Below are positions 1 to 8,160 of a stretch of 14,226 nucleotides of DNA, piece by piece. Source of the stretch: Hamiltosporidium magnivora (Eukaryota > Microsporidia > Dubosqiidae); contig PITI01000335.1 of NCBI GenBank assembly GCA_004325065.1, positions 1 through 14,226 of the forward strand, in the 5' to 3' direction. Within the stretch, counting starts at the first letter, position 1, and every line of letters starts with the position of its first letter. Below the pieces are notes generated by a model. That model saw only the letters and a program-made list of their open reading frames with translations. It had not been told where the DNA came from and did no database searches. The position numbers were made by a program, and so were the translations under genes.

Positions 1-51
1 TGAGAAATCGAAATCTACTTCAGGGGCCGGGTTCTATCCCCGGTCGGGCAC
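1..51 (+). tRNA. 3' end of a tRNA or tRNA-derived (SINE-like) sequence, cut by the window edge
   Basis: Seen: a perfect 5-bp T-stem (27-31 CCGGG with 39-43 CCCGG) closes a 7-base loop (32-38, TTCTATC). It is followed by a 7-base acceptor-like strand TCGGGCA (44-50) and a candidate discriminator C (51). Positions 30-40 match the Pol III B-box consensus GGTTCGANNCC at all but one position (T for G at 35). A run of four T lies at 74-77 and could end Pol III transcription. The 5' half, with the D arm and A box, lies outside the window, so pairing of the acceptor stem cannot be tested. Upstream, AATCGAAA resembles a serine CGA anticodon loop, but the stem around it (AGA/TCT) closes an 8-base loop and does not fold canonically. 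That favours a degenerate tRNA or a tRNA-derived SINE head over a working gene. Confidence 0.4.
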
Positions 52-2061
52 TCGTTACATGTATTATAAGAAATTTTGCATTGCTCTGACAACTTACAAA
101 TCAAGAGACTAATGTCTCTGCAACGTCTATAACTTGGCGAGGCTTTATTTTACTCTTGAATTGTGTTCCATCTGTAGAGAAAGGATTGAGCTAATTTAAA
201 AAAAATACTTTATACATTTAAAAGCCTCCAGGACTTTCCGTACGATTTAGATATGTTAACCAGCCTTAAACCATACGCATTTGGTATACAATTTAAGCAT
301 ATAGGGTTGAAACATAATAAAAGTAAAAATAAGACTCATAACTCATCAGATAACAATTTGTCTTTATATAAATTCTAGCACTTTGTTTTAAGGATCTAAA
401 TCAATTTTTTATCAATACCTTCAAAAGAATTGGATAGAATTTGAAAAGTTTTCAAAAAAAGTTTTAGATTTTTTTGTATGTTATTTCTTTCTATTTTTGA
501 TTAGTATTGTAGACCAGAAAAATATTTTACGGAAACAACAATATGCTTAGATTTAAAATTTAACACAATCTTGATATTTGTGAATTGAATGACTCAATAT
601 ACGATTATTCTTAGGATATATTCCTCACAATTATACATTTAAAACTTATGAATATAATTTTGTAAAAATCTTCATTATTTCACCGTGTATCGTATGAGTT
701 CTTTGGTTTCAAAGTTACAAGTTAAACTTCTTTAGTCTGTTAACACAAGATTTTTTCCTTTATAAATCTCTATTTATAAAATATTTTATACTTTTTTAAC
801 ATAAAAATTTATTTTATCTACAAACGAATTAGATTTCTTAAAGTGTAAGTTCTTAGTACCTTACAATAGCAGCTTGTATGAGATGACAGCTTATTAGATT
901 TTTATGTTACATATGAATATCTAAAATACCAAACACAATAATAGGCTTTAACTTTTTACTTAAAAAACCCATTTGGGAGTTATAAGGATAATACTCGTTT
1001 ACAAAATATTTCTGCAAAAACTTATTTTATTTTATATAATACTTAGCTTCATAGTATTTTAGTCCATGAGATTGGGGGGAAACAGGATCCTACGACAATT
1101 GTGCATTTTAGTATCATATTTCACCTTTTAGGATCAGGGGCAATTTTTAGGATTATGTATGTGTCAACTTTCACCTAGATGACAGTGAATATACTTGATT
1201 CTCTCATTAGTATCTTAGAATCTGTAAAAGCTTTTTTTTTGGTATTCTTCAGAAATTTGCAATACTGCATTAAAAAAAATTGAGGTTATACTTGGATTTG
1301 ATCTTCGATTAATTACGCATTTGGCCTAAAACGAGAAATTTTCTAATATAATCCGCTTAGATAAATAATTGGTGTGTATTTAACAGGCTTTGGATACAAG
1401 GAGTTATATTAAACAACAAAGTGTTGGATATACGATGATAAAATCCTGAATATACGAAAATAGTAATACATGCTTGTTTGCTGACATTGATTTAATTTCA
1501 AAAAAAATTGGTTTTTACGTTCAAATTCTTTCATTTCGCGGTGTATTGTGATTCTACTTCAGATTTTCAACGTTTTTTTGTGTAATTAATAATATTTATT
1601 GATTTATTTTGAGTCATCATTACAAACTATTTAAACGTTAATTTAAACATTTAAAAGCTTGATGAATACTACTTACTCATAAATTTTAGTTAAAAAATAC
1701 ATTCAATAAGAAAATTTATTATTTTGTATTTAAATAAGTTTAAAGAGTAAAATTTATCCAAATAATAAAAGAATTATTGTATTGAAAAATTTTACACTCA
1801 AAAATTCTGCTTATATAGAACAAAAAAACAGCCAAGTATTCGGATTGAAACCACTAAATCGATATTGTGATGCCATAATCCGGTAAGAGGTCAATTTATT
1901 ATATTTTTTATGAATATATTATTAATCCACGACAATTTAACTTAGATGCTTAACCATATATCCTAATATTGCATCATTGGGTTTTTTTTATTATGTTTAG
2001 CCTATCCCTACGCCACCAAACAAATAAAATTAAATCCAAAAAAGTATTATTTTATTAAAAA
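52..2061. other. Long AT-rich intergenic stretch, no gene seen
   Basis: I see no ORF with coding character, no RNA fold and no terminal repeats here. From about 180 onward it belongs to duplication block 1. Anchors against block 2 include 690-740 with 7798-7850, 840-930 with 8228-8320, 985-1010 with 8405-8430, 1235-1285 with 8625-8675, and 1595-1670 with 8980-9055. Position about 785-800 is the apparent empty site for the GC-richer repeat found at 7931-8160. The stretch has diverged to roughly 60-70% identity by eye, with many small indels, as expected for sequence without selection. Confidence 0.6.
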
Positions 2062-2206
2062 TGATCTAAGTTTTGTATTCTTTATGATGAATTCTAGAAA
2101 AATATTGAAAACTATATTTCTGGTAATTAGTAAAATAAAGATAAACTAAAATCTTAAGAACAGTCAATGATTCGTTCTATAAATATCAAAGAACAATCGA
2201 ACATTA
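2062..2206 (+). promoter_or_regulatory. Conserved non-coding block upstream of LRR gene copy 1
   Basis: This block is far better conserved between the two duplicates than the DNA around it. A 33-base stretch at 2174-2206 is identical to 9547-9579, and a 16-base stretch at 2089-2104 is identical to 9461-9476. The 33-mer contains the inverted pair GTTCT (2174-2178) / AGAAC (2190-2194), a directly repeated GAAC spaced by four bases (2191-2194, 2199-2202), and the octamer TATAAATA (2178-2185). It lies about 250 bp before the ATG at 2453, and the matching block in copy 2 has the same spacing. An upstream control element of this gene family is an inference. The 3' end or promoter of an unseen RNA is an alternative. 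Confidence 0.35.
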
Positions 2207-2425
2207 AAAAAAACTATTCAAAATTTATTTTAATTTTCAGAAAAATATTTCAAGTTAAACAATTTTTTTATTTTAAATAAATTCCTACAATAAATATAGG
2301 ACAATTAATAGTTAAATTAGAGGGTCCTATAAAAAATTTCGAGTTAATATCAAATTTATAATTCTTATTACAATAAATTGAAAGATATTGCTAATTTAAC
2401 CCAAAATAGTAATTTTTTTAAAAAT

Positions 2426-2433
2426 TATAAATA
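2426..2433 (+). promoter_or_regulatory. TATA-like box of LRR gene copy 1
   Basis: The octamer TATAAATA begins 27 bases before the proposed ATG at 2453. The same octamer sits at the identical distance in copy 2 (9806-9813, ATG at 9833), and the surrounding bases from about 2418 to 2460 are almost unchanged between the copies. Such a short leader would fit the compact 5' ends known from microsporidia, although in such AT-rich DNA the octamer alone is weak evidence. The conserved position is the real support. Confidence 0.45.
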
Positions 2434-2452
2434 CGATCTTTTTCTAAATTTT

Positions 2453-2647
2453 ATGAAATTGAATTTACGCTTTCTTTATATGCATTTATTCTATGAATCA
2501 TTGTGGTTTTCTATTTTTATGTTTATAAACCATTCGAGTGAAAGAGATGTAATATTTAATCTCGTAAGTAGCTATCAAGAATTATGTTCTCCTCATGTTT
2601 CAAAAAAAAATCAAAACCGAATGCCTGTGCCAAATTCAGAGAATTAG
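2453..2647 (+). pseudogene. Copy 1 segment: N-terminal signal-peptide fragment
   Basis: The open stretch starts MKLNLRF and carries a hydrophobic, aromatic-rich core (about residues 5-25, ending FMFINHSS) typical of a signal peptide or signal anchor. The motif HSSER follows in both copies. The frame is lost after an A9 run at 2602-2610, and the reading here stops at TAG 2645-2647. The frame that resembles copy 2 continues in another phase from about 2622 (CLCQIQR, against CWCQIQR in copy 2). The open frame extends upstream to a TTG at 2378, but no ATG supports that extension. Confidence 0.55.
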
Positions 2648-2692
2648 TGTATTGAAAACAAGAGAAATCGAATTTATCAAAAAAATGTTTAG

Positions 2693-2968
2693 GAAAGTAA
2701 AAATGTGCAATACGAGGAGTATATTATTTATGATGTCGAAGAAAATAATATAATTTTTGATAAATTTTATAAATTTAATAATATAAATTCAAATCTAGAA
2801 ATATTTCTTTGTGATCATATAAAGAAATCCGAATTTTTAATCTTCTATAAATTTTTAATTTCATATTATTTATTGAATGATAAAATGACAATTGACAAAT
2901 TTTACACTATATTATATTTTTTAGAATACTTTCGAACAAAGCATGATGATGAATCGGAAGTCTTATAA
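2693..2968 (+). pseudogene. Copy 1 segment: conserved N-terminal domain, part 1
   Basis: This segment codes for the part matching copy 2 residues that begin NVQYDEYV. It has no ATG at its start; the GTG at 2705 is internal to the ancestral frame. The stretch 2781-2901 is almost identical to 10160-10280 (three mismatches in 121 bases, no indels), which is the highest identity between the copies. A one-base loss near 2950-2960 brings in the TAA at 2966-2968. Confidence 0.55.
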
Positions 2969-2970
2969 AA

Positions 2971-3213
2971 ATGATATTGTGTTCTTTAACTAAATCCGAT
3001 GATATAAAACATTTTGATGTTGACAAAGTTTCAATTTATTTCTCCAAGCAGGTGTATTTCTCTCATGAAATGTTCAAAAAGATATCTCAAGAATATTTTA
3101 AAATTGTAAACCCAGAAATAGATTCATATACTTCCTTTTTCATAAAAGAAAAAGAAAATTATGTTTTTAAACCATATAAAGGTTTATATACGAAGATAAG
3201 ATTCATATTTTAG
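2971..3213 (+). pseudogene. Copy 1 segment: conserved N-terminal domain, part 2
   Basis: The segment continues the same ancestral protein in a new frame, matching copy 2 from MILCCLTISDDIKHF to RYKGLY. It opens with an ATG at 2971, but that methionine is internal in copy 2. Nucleotide identity to 10351-10490 is about 93% by eye. A one-base loss near 3190 (ACGAAGAT against AGTAAAGAT) leads to the TAG at 3211-3213. Confidence 0.5.
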
Positions 3214-3494
3214 TGATAACTAATGTATTTGACTTATTTTTTTCTAAAAATATAGCCAAAAATCAAAAAAGCAAAAATTTATTGATTCTGTTTCTTAATA
3301 CATTGGATATAAAGTATTTGAATATATTTCATATGAGGGAAATACATTTTAAAACATGTTGTTTTGTTTTACAGAATCTAAAAAAAAGATTGTATGAGAT
3401 TGTATTCTATTATAGTTTAATACGTGACGAGACCTTAAGATGTTTTAATACCAACTTAATGTTTGCAAACCTAAAAAAAAATCATTTTTATTAA
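3213..3494 (+). pseudogene. Copy 1 segment: central region before the repeats
   Basis: The segment matches copy 2 from about KINFEFTLFF through SKNLFILLLNTLDIKYL and CDETIRYLNDNL. The GTG at 3213 is not a start: the aligned frame runs upstream to about 3189. The frame ends at TAA 3492-3494, after slipping at an A9 run near 3472-3481 where copy 2 has an interrupted A tract. Confidence 0.5.
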
Positions 3495-4815
3495 TTCTTT
3501 TATCGAAACAAGTTTAACATTTTCGCATTCTTTGAGCAAAATAAATGAATTTATATTTTATGAGAATAGTATTCCGAAACCAGAATATAAAGTTTCGGAA
3601 ATACAGGATATAGAAAATCTTAACTTAATCGAGGAGATAATAAAAAACCTTCAACATGTATACCAAAAATCTTCAATTCAAGATTTGATTTTCCGCAATA
3701 AAAATATAAGTGAAACAAAAAAAGATTTTTATATTAGATTATTCAAAGAAGATACATCGAATAATAAAGTCAAAATCTTAGAATGGTTAAATTTAGAAAG
3801 TAAACATTGGGAAATCGAAGGTTTTTATAATTATAATGGTAATTTTAATAATATTGCACTGACTGTAAAAACATCAAATTTGACGCTGTTTACATACAAA
3901 GATACTGTATTAGATAAAAATATTAAAGAAATAGCAATTCATAATTCAAAAATAAATTTCAGTTTTCTAGCAGATATTTTAAACATAAATGAGCTTGAAA
4001 GCCTTACAATATCGTTTTCTGATATAATTATGAAAAAAGACACTCTTATTAGAAATCAATCTATAAAATATTTTTATTTTAACTGTCTAGACATTACTGA
4101 TTTTCCGCTTTTTTATCAGCTATTATCAATGTTAAATGGTCTTAAAAAAATCTTATTCAGATTTATTGACAAAATCGAATTTGTTGCTTTTGAGATATCA
4201 GATGTTTATATAAAAGAACTGATGATATATAGCAATAGCCATACAAAGTATTTTGTAAAACTTTTAGAAAACCAATCGGAGTATACATTGCTAAGAGTAA
4301 ACAGTATTGTAAATGAAGAATCCCAGTCAAATTCGTTAAATTTTTTATTTGAAAAATACGATCTATGCAGACTTAAGACACTATATCTTTCTGATATTTC
4401 TATTGGAAAAACAGATTCCGGTGCAATTGGTGGTTTATTATATCTTGAGAAACTGAATATAGAAAGAATAATTTTGTGCGATATTTTTTTTTCCGAATTG
4501 TTTTGTACTTCTAAAGAATGCAACATAAAGATATTGTGGGTACAGAAAGTAAATATTAATATAGCAGATTTAAAATTTATTTCGAATTTGAATAAACTTA
4601 ATAATCTGATATTTGTAGGTTGTAATATCCAGCAAATAACTTCTATGTATATAAAAATGTCATTCATAAGAAAATTTCGAATTAAACTTTGGTTTGAAAA
4701 TCAGAATTTATTTTATGCTGTCATTCAATTTATAAAAGATGCTTTTGAACCAAAAAACGTAGAAATAGAGATTTCCAGGCTTCAATATACAACTAACGAA
4801 GATAATTTTTTTTAG
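3478..4815 (+). pseudogene. Copy 1 segment: long open leucine/isoleucine-rich repeat part
   Basis: This is the longest open stretch of copy 1, with 427 sense codons from the TTG at 3532 and in-frame homology to copy 2 back to about 3478. There is no in-frame ATG before 4030, so on its own it could encode at most a 261-residue product starting in the repeats (4030-4815). It matches copy 2 through LSKINE, IQDIENLN, IVNSKIN-like, FEKYDL, FCTSKE and KFISNL motifs to the C-terminus. The repeats are irregular LRR-like units. That it stays open over 1.3 kb while the 5' half holds five shifts is notable: with stop codons at roughly 9% of random triplets at this base composition, chance does not explain it, so selection was recent. 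Confidence 0.6.
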
Positions 4816-6540
4816 TTAAAAATGTATTCAATTTTTTTGTGCTTTAATGTAATTATGACTGTTTATATTTTTTGTTTTTTAACTTTTGAGTGATTCCTTT
4901 GATCTAATCATAGATATAATTATATATGTATCATAATAAATTCGATTAAAATCTATATTTTATTTTGTTAAAAATTAGAAATTACAAAAACGATCTAGAA
5001 ATTGTTTTCATAATGATCAATATGAAAATTCGGTTCGGATCATATCTAAAAACAAAAGTGAATGTCTTCAATAAAGAATTAAAAGATACTTTTAAAAGAA
5101 GAGATAAAATAATTATATATTAAAACCTGGTTGAATTACATTTTTTTTATCATATTATTCATCACTAAAAAAATGAAGGTTTATAAATTGTACAGACATA
5201 TACATAGTTAAGAAATAAATTATAATAGATTTTAAGAAAAAAATTGATATCAGATATAACAGAGTTCCGCTTATTACTAAACCATACGTAAGTTAGGGAT
5301 ATTTTTGACGAAGATGTTTTAAAACACCCTTTGCATCTATTATATGTCTAGCTTTAATTTTTAAAACCTAATAATAAAACAATATGCCGAAATAATATAA
5401 GTTGAATTATGATAAGAGTAATATAAATTAGATTTATTATTTATTATTTAAAAAATTTTATATGTACAAAAACCGAGACCGAAATTTTAACCGTAAAAAA
5501 TTACTTCTTTAAGAATGGTTAAATTATATTATAGACAAAAAATCATGCAAATTGAGAAATACAAAATTTTTATATTACCAATCATTTAATATAGACAAAC
5601 TTCATGTCTTATAGATTTTTATAAAAGATATGCATCAAATCTTATAAATTTCTAAAGATGATAAAAAAAAATATTACAATTGAGTTAAATTAAATTATCA
5701 ATTACTAAATTCTCAACCAGCAAACAAATTCAAGTTAGGCAATATGAGAACATATGGCTTAATAAATGTTTAATAGATTTATTTGGTTTTTCTGCTATAT
5801 TCTAATTGTGAAATTTGGTTTAAATTGTTACAATATGTTATTTATAAAACTTCTAAGTAACTTGAGAAAATTATTAGAATATATCTTGAATTTAAATTTT
5901 TTATAAAAACTTAGTTTTTTTATATTTTCGGTCCCTTTTATTATCTCTCTACTATATGAAAATCAATAATTATTTGAAAACTTTTTCTTTATAATTTTAA
6001 CAAAACTAACTTTATAGATTAAATATGAAAACAGTAAGTTAAAATTATGCATTTAGAAGAGTTTACCGATCTTTTTTACAGTACTTAAAGCCCATGGGTT
6101 CCTACTATATTAGATTCTAACAACAAAGTTCTAATTTAATAAGTTCTTTGATGGAAAAGATGAAACAAAAATACGAGCTACTTACTTTATGAAACCGGGA
6201 ATTAGAATAGAAATATTGAATACTAAATATCTTAGTTTAAAATGACTCTAGTGTTCAAATGATGGTATATTGTCTTATAAACGAAATTCTGTGTAGAAAA
6301 TCGAGATAGACTAGTTTATCTATTATACTAAAAATCTATATATTCTAGCTCAATATTTATTGTTGCATTGAATTTCCAAATTTCATCAATTATTTTGATC
6401 CAAAATAAAGTAGTCTTGGTTATGCTTATAATATAGTGCGGAATTTTATATATCTAATTATTTTTTATTAGTCATAGTTTATTTCGTTGAATGTGATTTT
6501 TACTGTTTTGCAATATATTATTTGTTATGATTTACAATCT
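4816..6540. other. AT-rich downstream flank of copy 1, no gene seen
   Basis: No convincing ORF or RNA is visible. An AATAAA occurs at 4935-4940, about 120 bases after the stop codon, and could serve as a polyadenylation signal, though such hexamers are common here. The stretch is shared with block 2: for example TTCTTTAAGAAT near 5507 matches 12898, and the pieces 5940-5990 and 6392-6525 match 13350-13400 and 13777-13910. Homology fades near 6530. Confidence 0.55.
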
Positions 6541-7109
6541 ATTGTTGCTTTAAGCTAAGATTAGAAGTATATATTTTATAAAATATAAAAATTTATAGAA
6601 ATCTTCCTAATTGCGCTTAATGATTTAAAATATTACTGTATTTTTTTTTAATTTTCAAGTATGCATTACCGGCTAGAAATTTTATGTTTTTTTTTAATTT
6701 TCGTTGAAGTCATTTCATATAAATTGTATAATGTGAAAGAAAAACGGCAGTTACCAAACAAACTTTGAGATATTTTGAAAATATATGTCTGATAAAGTAA
6801 AACCTAAATACTATATAAAAGGTTTGTAATATTCTGATATAATTTTTTTGCTTCATAAATACATAATTTGAAAGTTGTTTCAGGACAAATGAACAAGTAT
6901 AATACAGATTTGTGAATAAAACCCCACATCCTAAATACATAACTATTAGGTTTAAAATTATTTTCTTCAGACTAAACATACAAGAAATGCAACTACATCT
7001 AATATTATTCAAGAAGAAAATTGACTTAAAAGTTTAGGCTCAATATCAAACACTGTAAAAATCATAAAGCGGGAATTCGAAGGATGTAATTATTGTCGTA
7101 ATCATAATC
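6541..7109. other. Spacer between the duplication blocks
   Basis: The spacer is AT-rich and unmatched elsewhere in the window. On the minus strand a 100-codon open frame runs 7012-6710. It starts with TTG, its first ATG is at 6979, and it is Phe/Tyr/Ile-rich without recognisable domains; I regard it as probably chance. A 9-bp inverted repeat (ATAAAGCGG 7064-7072, CCGCTTTAT 7109-7117) lies at the edge with block 2. Confidence 0.5.
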
Positions 7110-7555
7110 CGCTTTATCTATTACTTACTATAAAATAAAGGTAAAATGTGCTATGCGATTCCTACGGTAATCAATAAAATGTAGGAGCTCAGAGTTTTGT
7201 TGTAAATTAAAGAATTGGCGGGAAGAATATTTAGCGGATATAAAAGTAACTTAAACAAAATGCTGAAAAGCAACAATTCCGAATACTTGAAGTACTAGGA
7301 TAGCCCAGAGGAAAGCGATAAATTTAATACGGTCATAGAGTCTGCTAGAACTTGGTATTTTTATAAAACGAAAAGAGCTGCTGATGTTCATTATAGAAAA
7401 TCCAGTTTTTTTCGTTTAAAATTTTATTATTCTTGAAAGGAGCTTTAATACAAACAAAAATACCATGAATACGAAATTCAGAACTTTTTTCGAGGGATGT
7501 ATTTTGAATATCGTTATAGGTGTGGGTAATCATTTTTTTGTGTTCATTCATCATC

Positions 7556-7775
7556 CTCGGCATTACAGCCCTGCACAAGTTTTGGTCTCCCTCGGTAATG
7601 CTGTCGACCAGGCTTTTCCAGTAGGTTCGTATATTTTTTTGGGTTTCATAACAAGGGGGTTTCAAAGTGTGGATTGTTAGCCCAACGCCAACCTCAACCT
7701 GGAAGACTAGTCCTTTTTAGTCGCCTCTTACGAGAAGCAATGAAATCACAACGCAAATTCTGCTCCCGCAATGGT
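7556..7775. mobile_element. Diverged GC-richer repeat, copy A
   Basis: This stretch is about 45% GC in a genome near 22%. It aligns along its whole length and in the same orientation to 7931-8160: GGCATTACAGCCCTGC against GGCACTACAGCTCTGC at the start, TTTTTAGTCGCCTCTTACGA against TCTTTTAGTCGCTTCTTACGA later, and ATTCTGCTCCCG at the end. The two copies are 375 bp apart. Block 1 seems to lack it at the matching place (around 640-665), so it probably inserted after the duplication. Open frames on both strands cross it (7465-7680 plus, 7665-7345 minus), but neither is matched by an equally long frame in copy B. Comparison of the minus strands shows several third-position changes in a piece reading like ITExxQxxCRAV. 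I do not recognise the family. A SINE or a non-LTR retrotransposon fragment, perhaps host-derived, is possible. Confidence 0.5.
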
Positions 7776-7930
7776 GAATTTATTGTTCGATGATAAATCA
7801 TATGAATTCTTTGTATGAATACTTATAAGTTTAACTTCTACATGCTGTAAATATAAAATATTTTTTTTTGTACGCAGTTCTCTTTGCTGCTCATTTAGGA
7901 GATATTAGTATGTTTATTATTGTTTTATTT
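7776..7930. other. Block 2 sequence between the two repeat copies
   Basis: This AT-rich stretch matches block 1 at about 690-785 (CATATGAATTCTTTG against CGTATGAGTTCTTTG, then TTAACTTCT against TAAACTTCT). It is therefore ordinary duplicated DNA, not part of the repeat. This shows that copies A and B are separate insertions or pieces and not one continuous element. Confidence 0.5.
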
Positions 7931-8160
7931 TCGTTGGCACTACAGCTCTGCAAGAGCCTTGGCCGCTTTCGGTAATACCGCCAACCGGTATTTCTTCCGC
8001 GAGTTTGTTTACTTTTTTTTCAGGTTCAGTAACAAAGTAGTGTAAAAAAGCGGGTTATTGAGCCTAGGCCAACTCCAAGATAGAAAACCAGTCTCTTTTA
8101 GTCGCTTCTTACGACAAGGAGATAATATGCTAAGCCAATTCTGCTCCCGGCATAGTGGGA
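7931..8160. mobile_element. Diverged GC-richer repeat, copy B
   Basis: This is the second copy of the repeat described at 7556-7775, and it is cleaner at its end (GCTCCCGGCATAGTGGG). Block 1 sequence to either side is continuous: 691-785 matches 7799-7915 and about 798-840 matches 8178-8228. The extra length in block 2 is about 270 bases, close to the element length, so block 1 holds the empty site. On the minus strand a frame free of stops reads about 40 residues (through VTEPEKKVNK and ESGQGSCRAVV), but it is not continuous with a longer ORF. No terminal inverted repeat and no clear target-site duplication are visible. Confidence 0.5.

Larger units (their letters stand above)
2453..4815 (+). 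pseudogene. Secreted leucine-rich solenoid protein, copy 1, broken by frameshifts
   Basis: Role unknown. The layout (signal-peptide-like start, a conserved globular N-terminal region, then leucine/isoleucine-rich repeats) suggests a secreted or surface protein of a lineage-specific family. The ATG at 2453 is chosen because copy 2 has its ATG at the same aligned place and both follow a TATA-like box by 20 bases. Alignment with copy 2 shows five frame changes: near the A9 run 2602-2610; a one-base loss near 2697; one near 2950-2960; one near 3190; and one at the A9 run near 3472-3481. From 3478 to the TAG at 4815 the frame is open. The whole spans about 787 codon-equivalents. The repeats are irregular: pairs of short strands ending in Ile/Leu, for example residues coded about 3920-4030, 4370-4480 and 4525-4640. 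I cannot assign a named Pfam family. Two of five shifts are at homopolymers, so some could be sequencing errors rather than decay. Confidence 0.7.
180..6540. repeat. Segmental duplication, block 1 (direct repeat of 7110-13915)
   Basis: The block aligns in the same orientation to 7110-13915. Good anchors are 2062-2206 with 9432-9579, the gene at 2453-4815 with 9833-12175, 5500-5530 with 12895-12925, 5940-5990 with 13350-13400, and 6392-6525 with 13777-13910. The offset drifts from about 6.9 kb at the left to about 7.4 kb at the right because of insertions in block 2 and many small indels. The left boundary is fuzzy: the match is convincing from about 690 and only probable between 180 and 690. 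The right boundary falls near 6530, after which no match to 13920 onward is evident. Coding parts are more similar than flanks. Confidence 0.75.

Noticed and set aside
2600..2705. A spliceosomal intron joining the signal-peptide segment to the main frame
   Set aside because: The two copies align base by base through this region with one-base differences and share coding-like text in a third frame; no conserved GT...AG pair or branch site is visible.
2703..2752. ATG at 2703, and GTG at 2705 or 10084, as gene starts
   Set aside because: The ATG at 2703 is in another frame and closes within 20 codons. The GTGs are internal, because family homology continues upstream of them to the signal-peptide segment in both copies.
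4206..4667. 153-codon minus-strand open frame inside copy 1
   Set aside because: It lies antisense to the conserved repeat frame, begins with a non-ATG codon and has no counterpart in copy 2; it is a shadow of the plus-strand gene.
6710..7012. 100-codon minus-strand frame in the spacer
   Set aside because: It starts with TTG (first ATG at 6979), is Phe/Tyr/Ile-rich without a domain, and about one frame of this length is expected by chance in 14 kb at this base composition. Homology or a transcript would revive it.
7345..7680. Overlapping frames on both strands across repeat copy A (7465-7680 plus, 7665-7345 minus)
   Set aside because: They are open mainly because the repeat is GC-richer and so has fewer stops. 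The minus frame starts with TTG, and neither frame is preserved at full length in repeat copy B.
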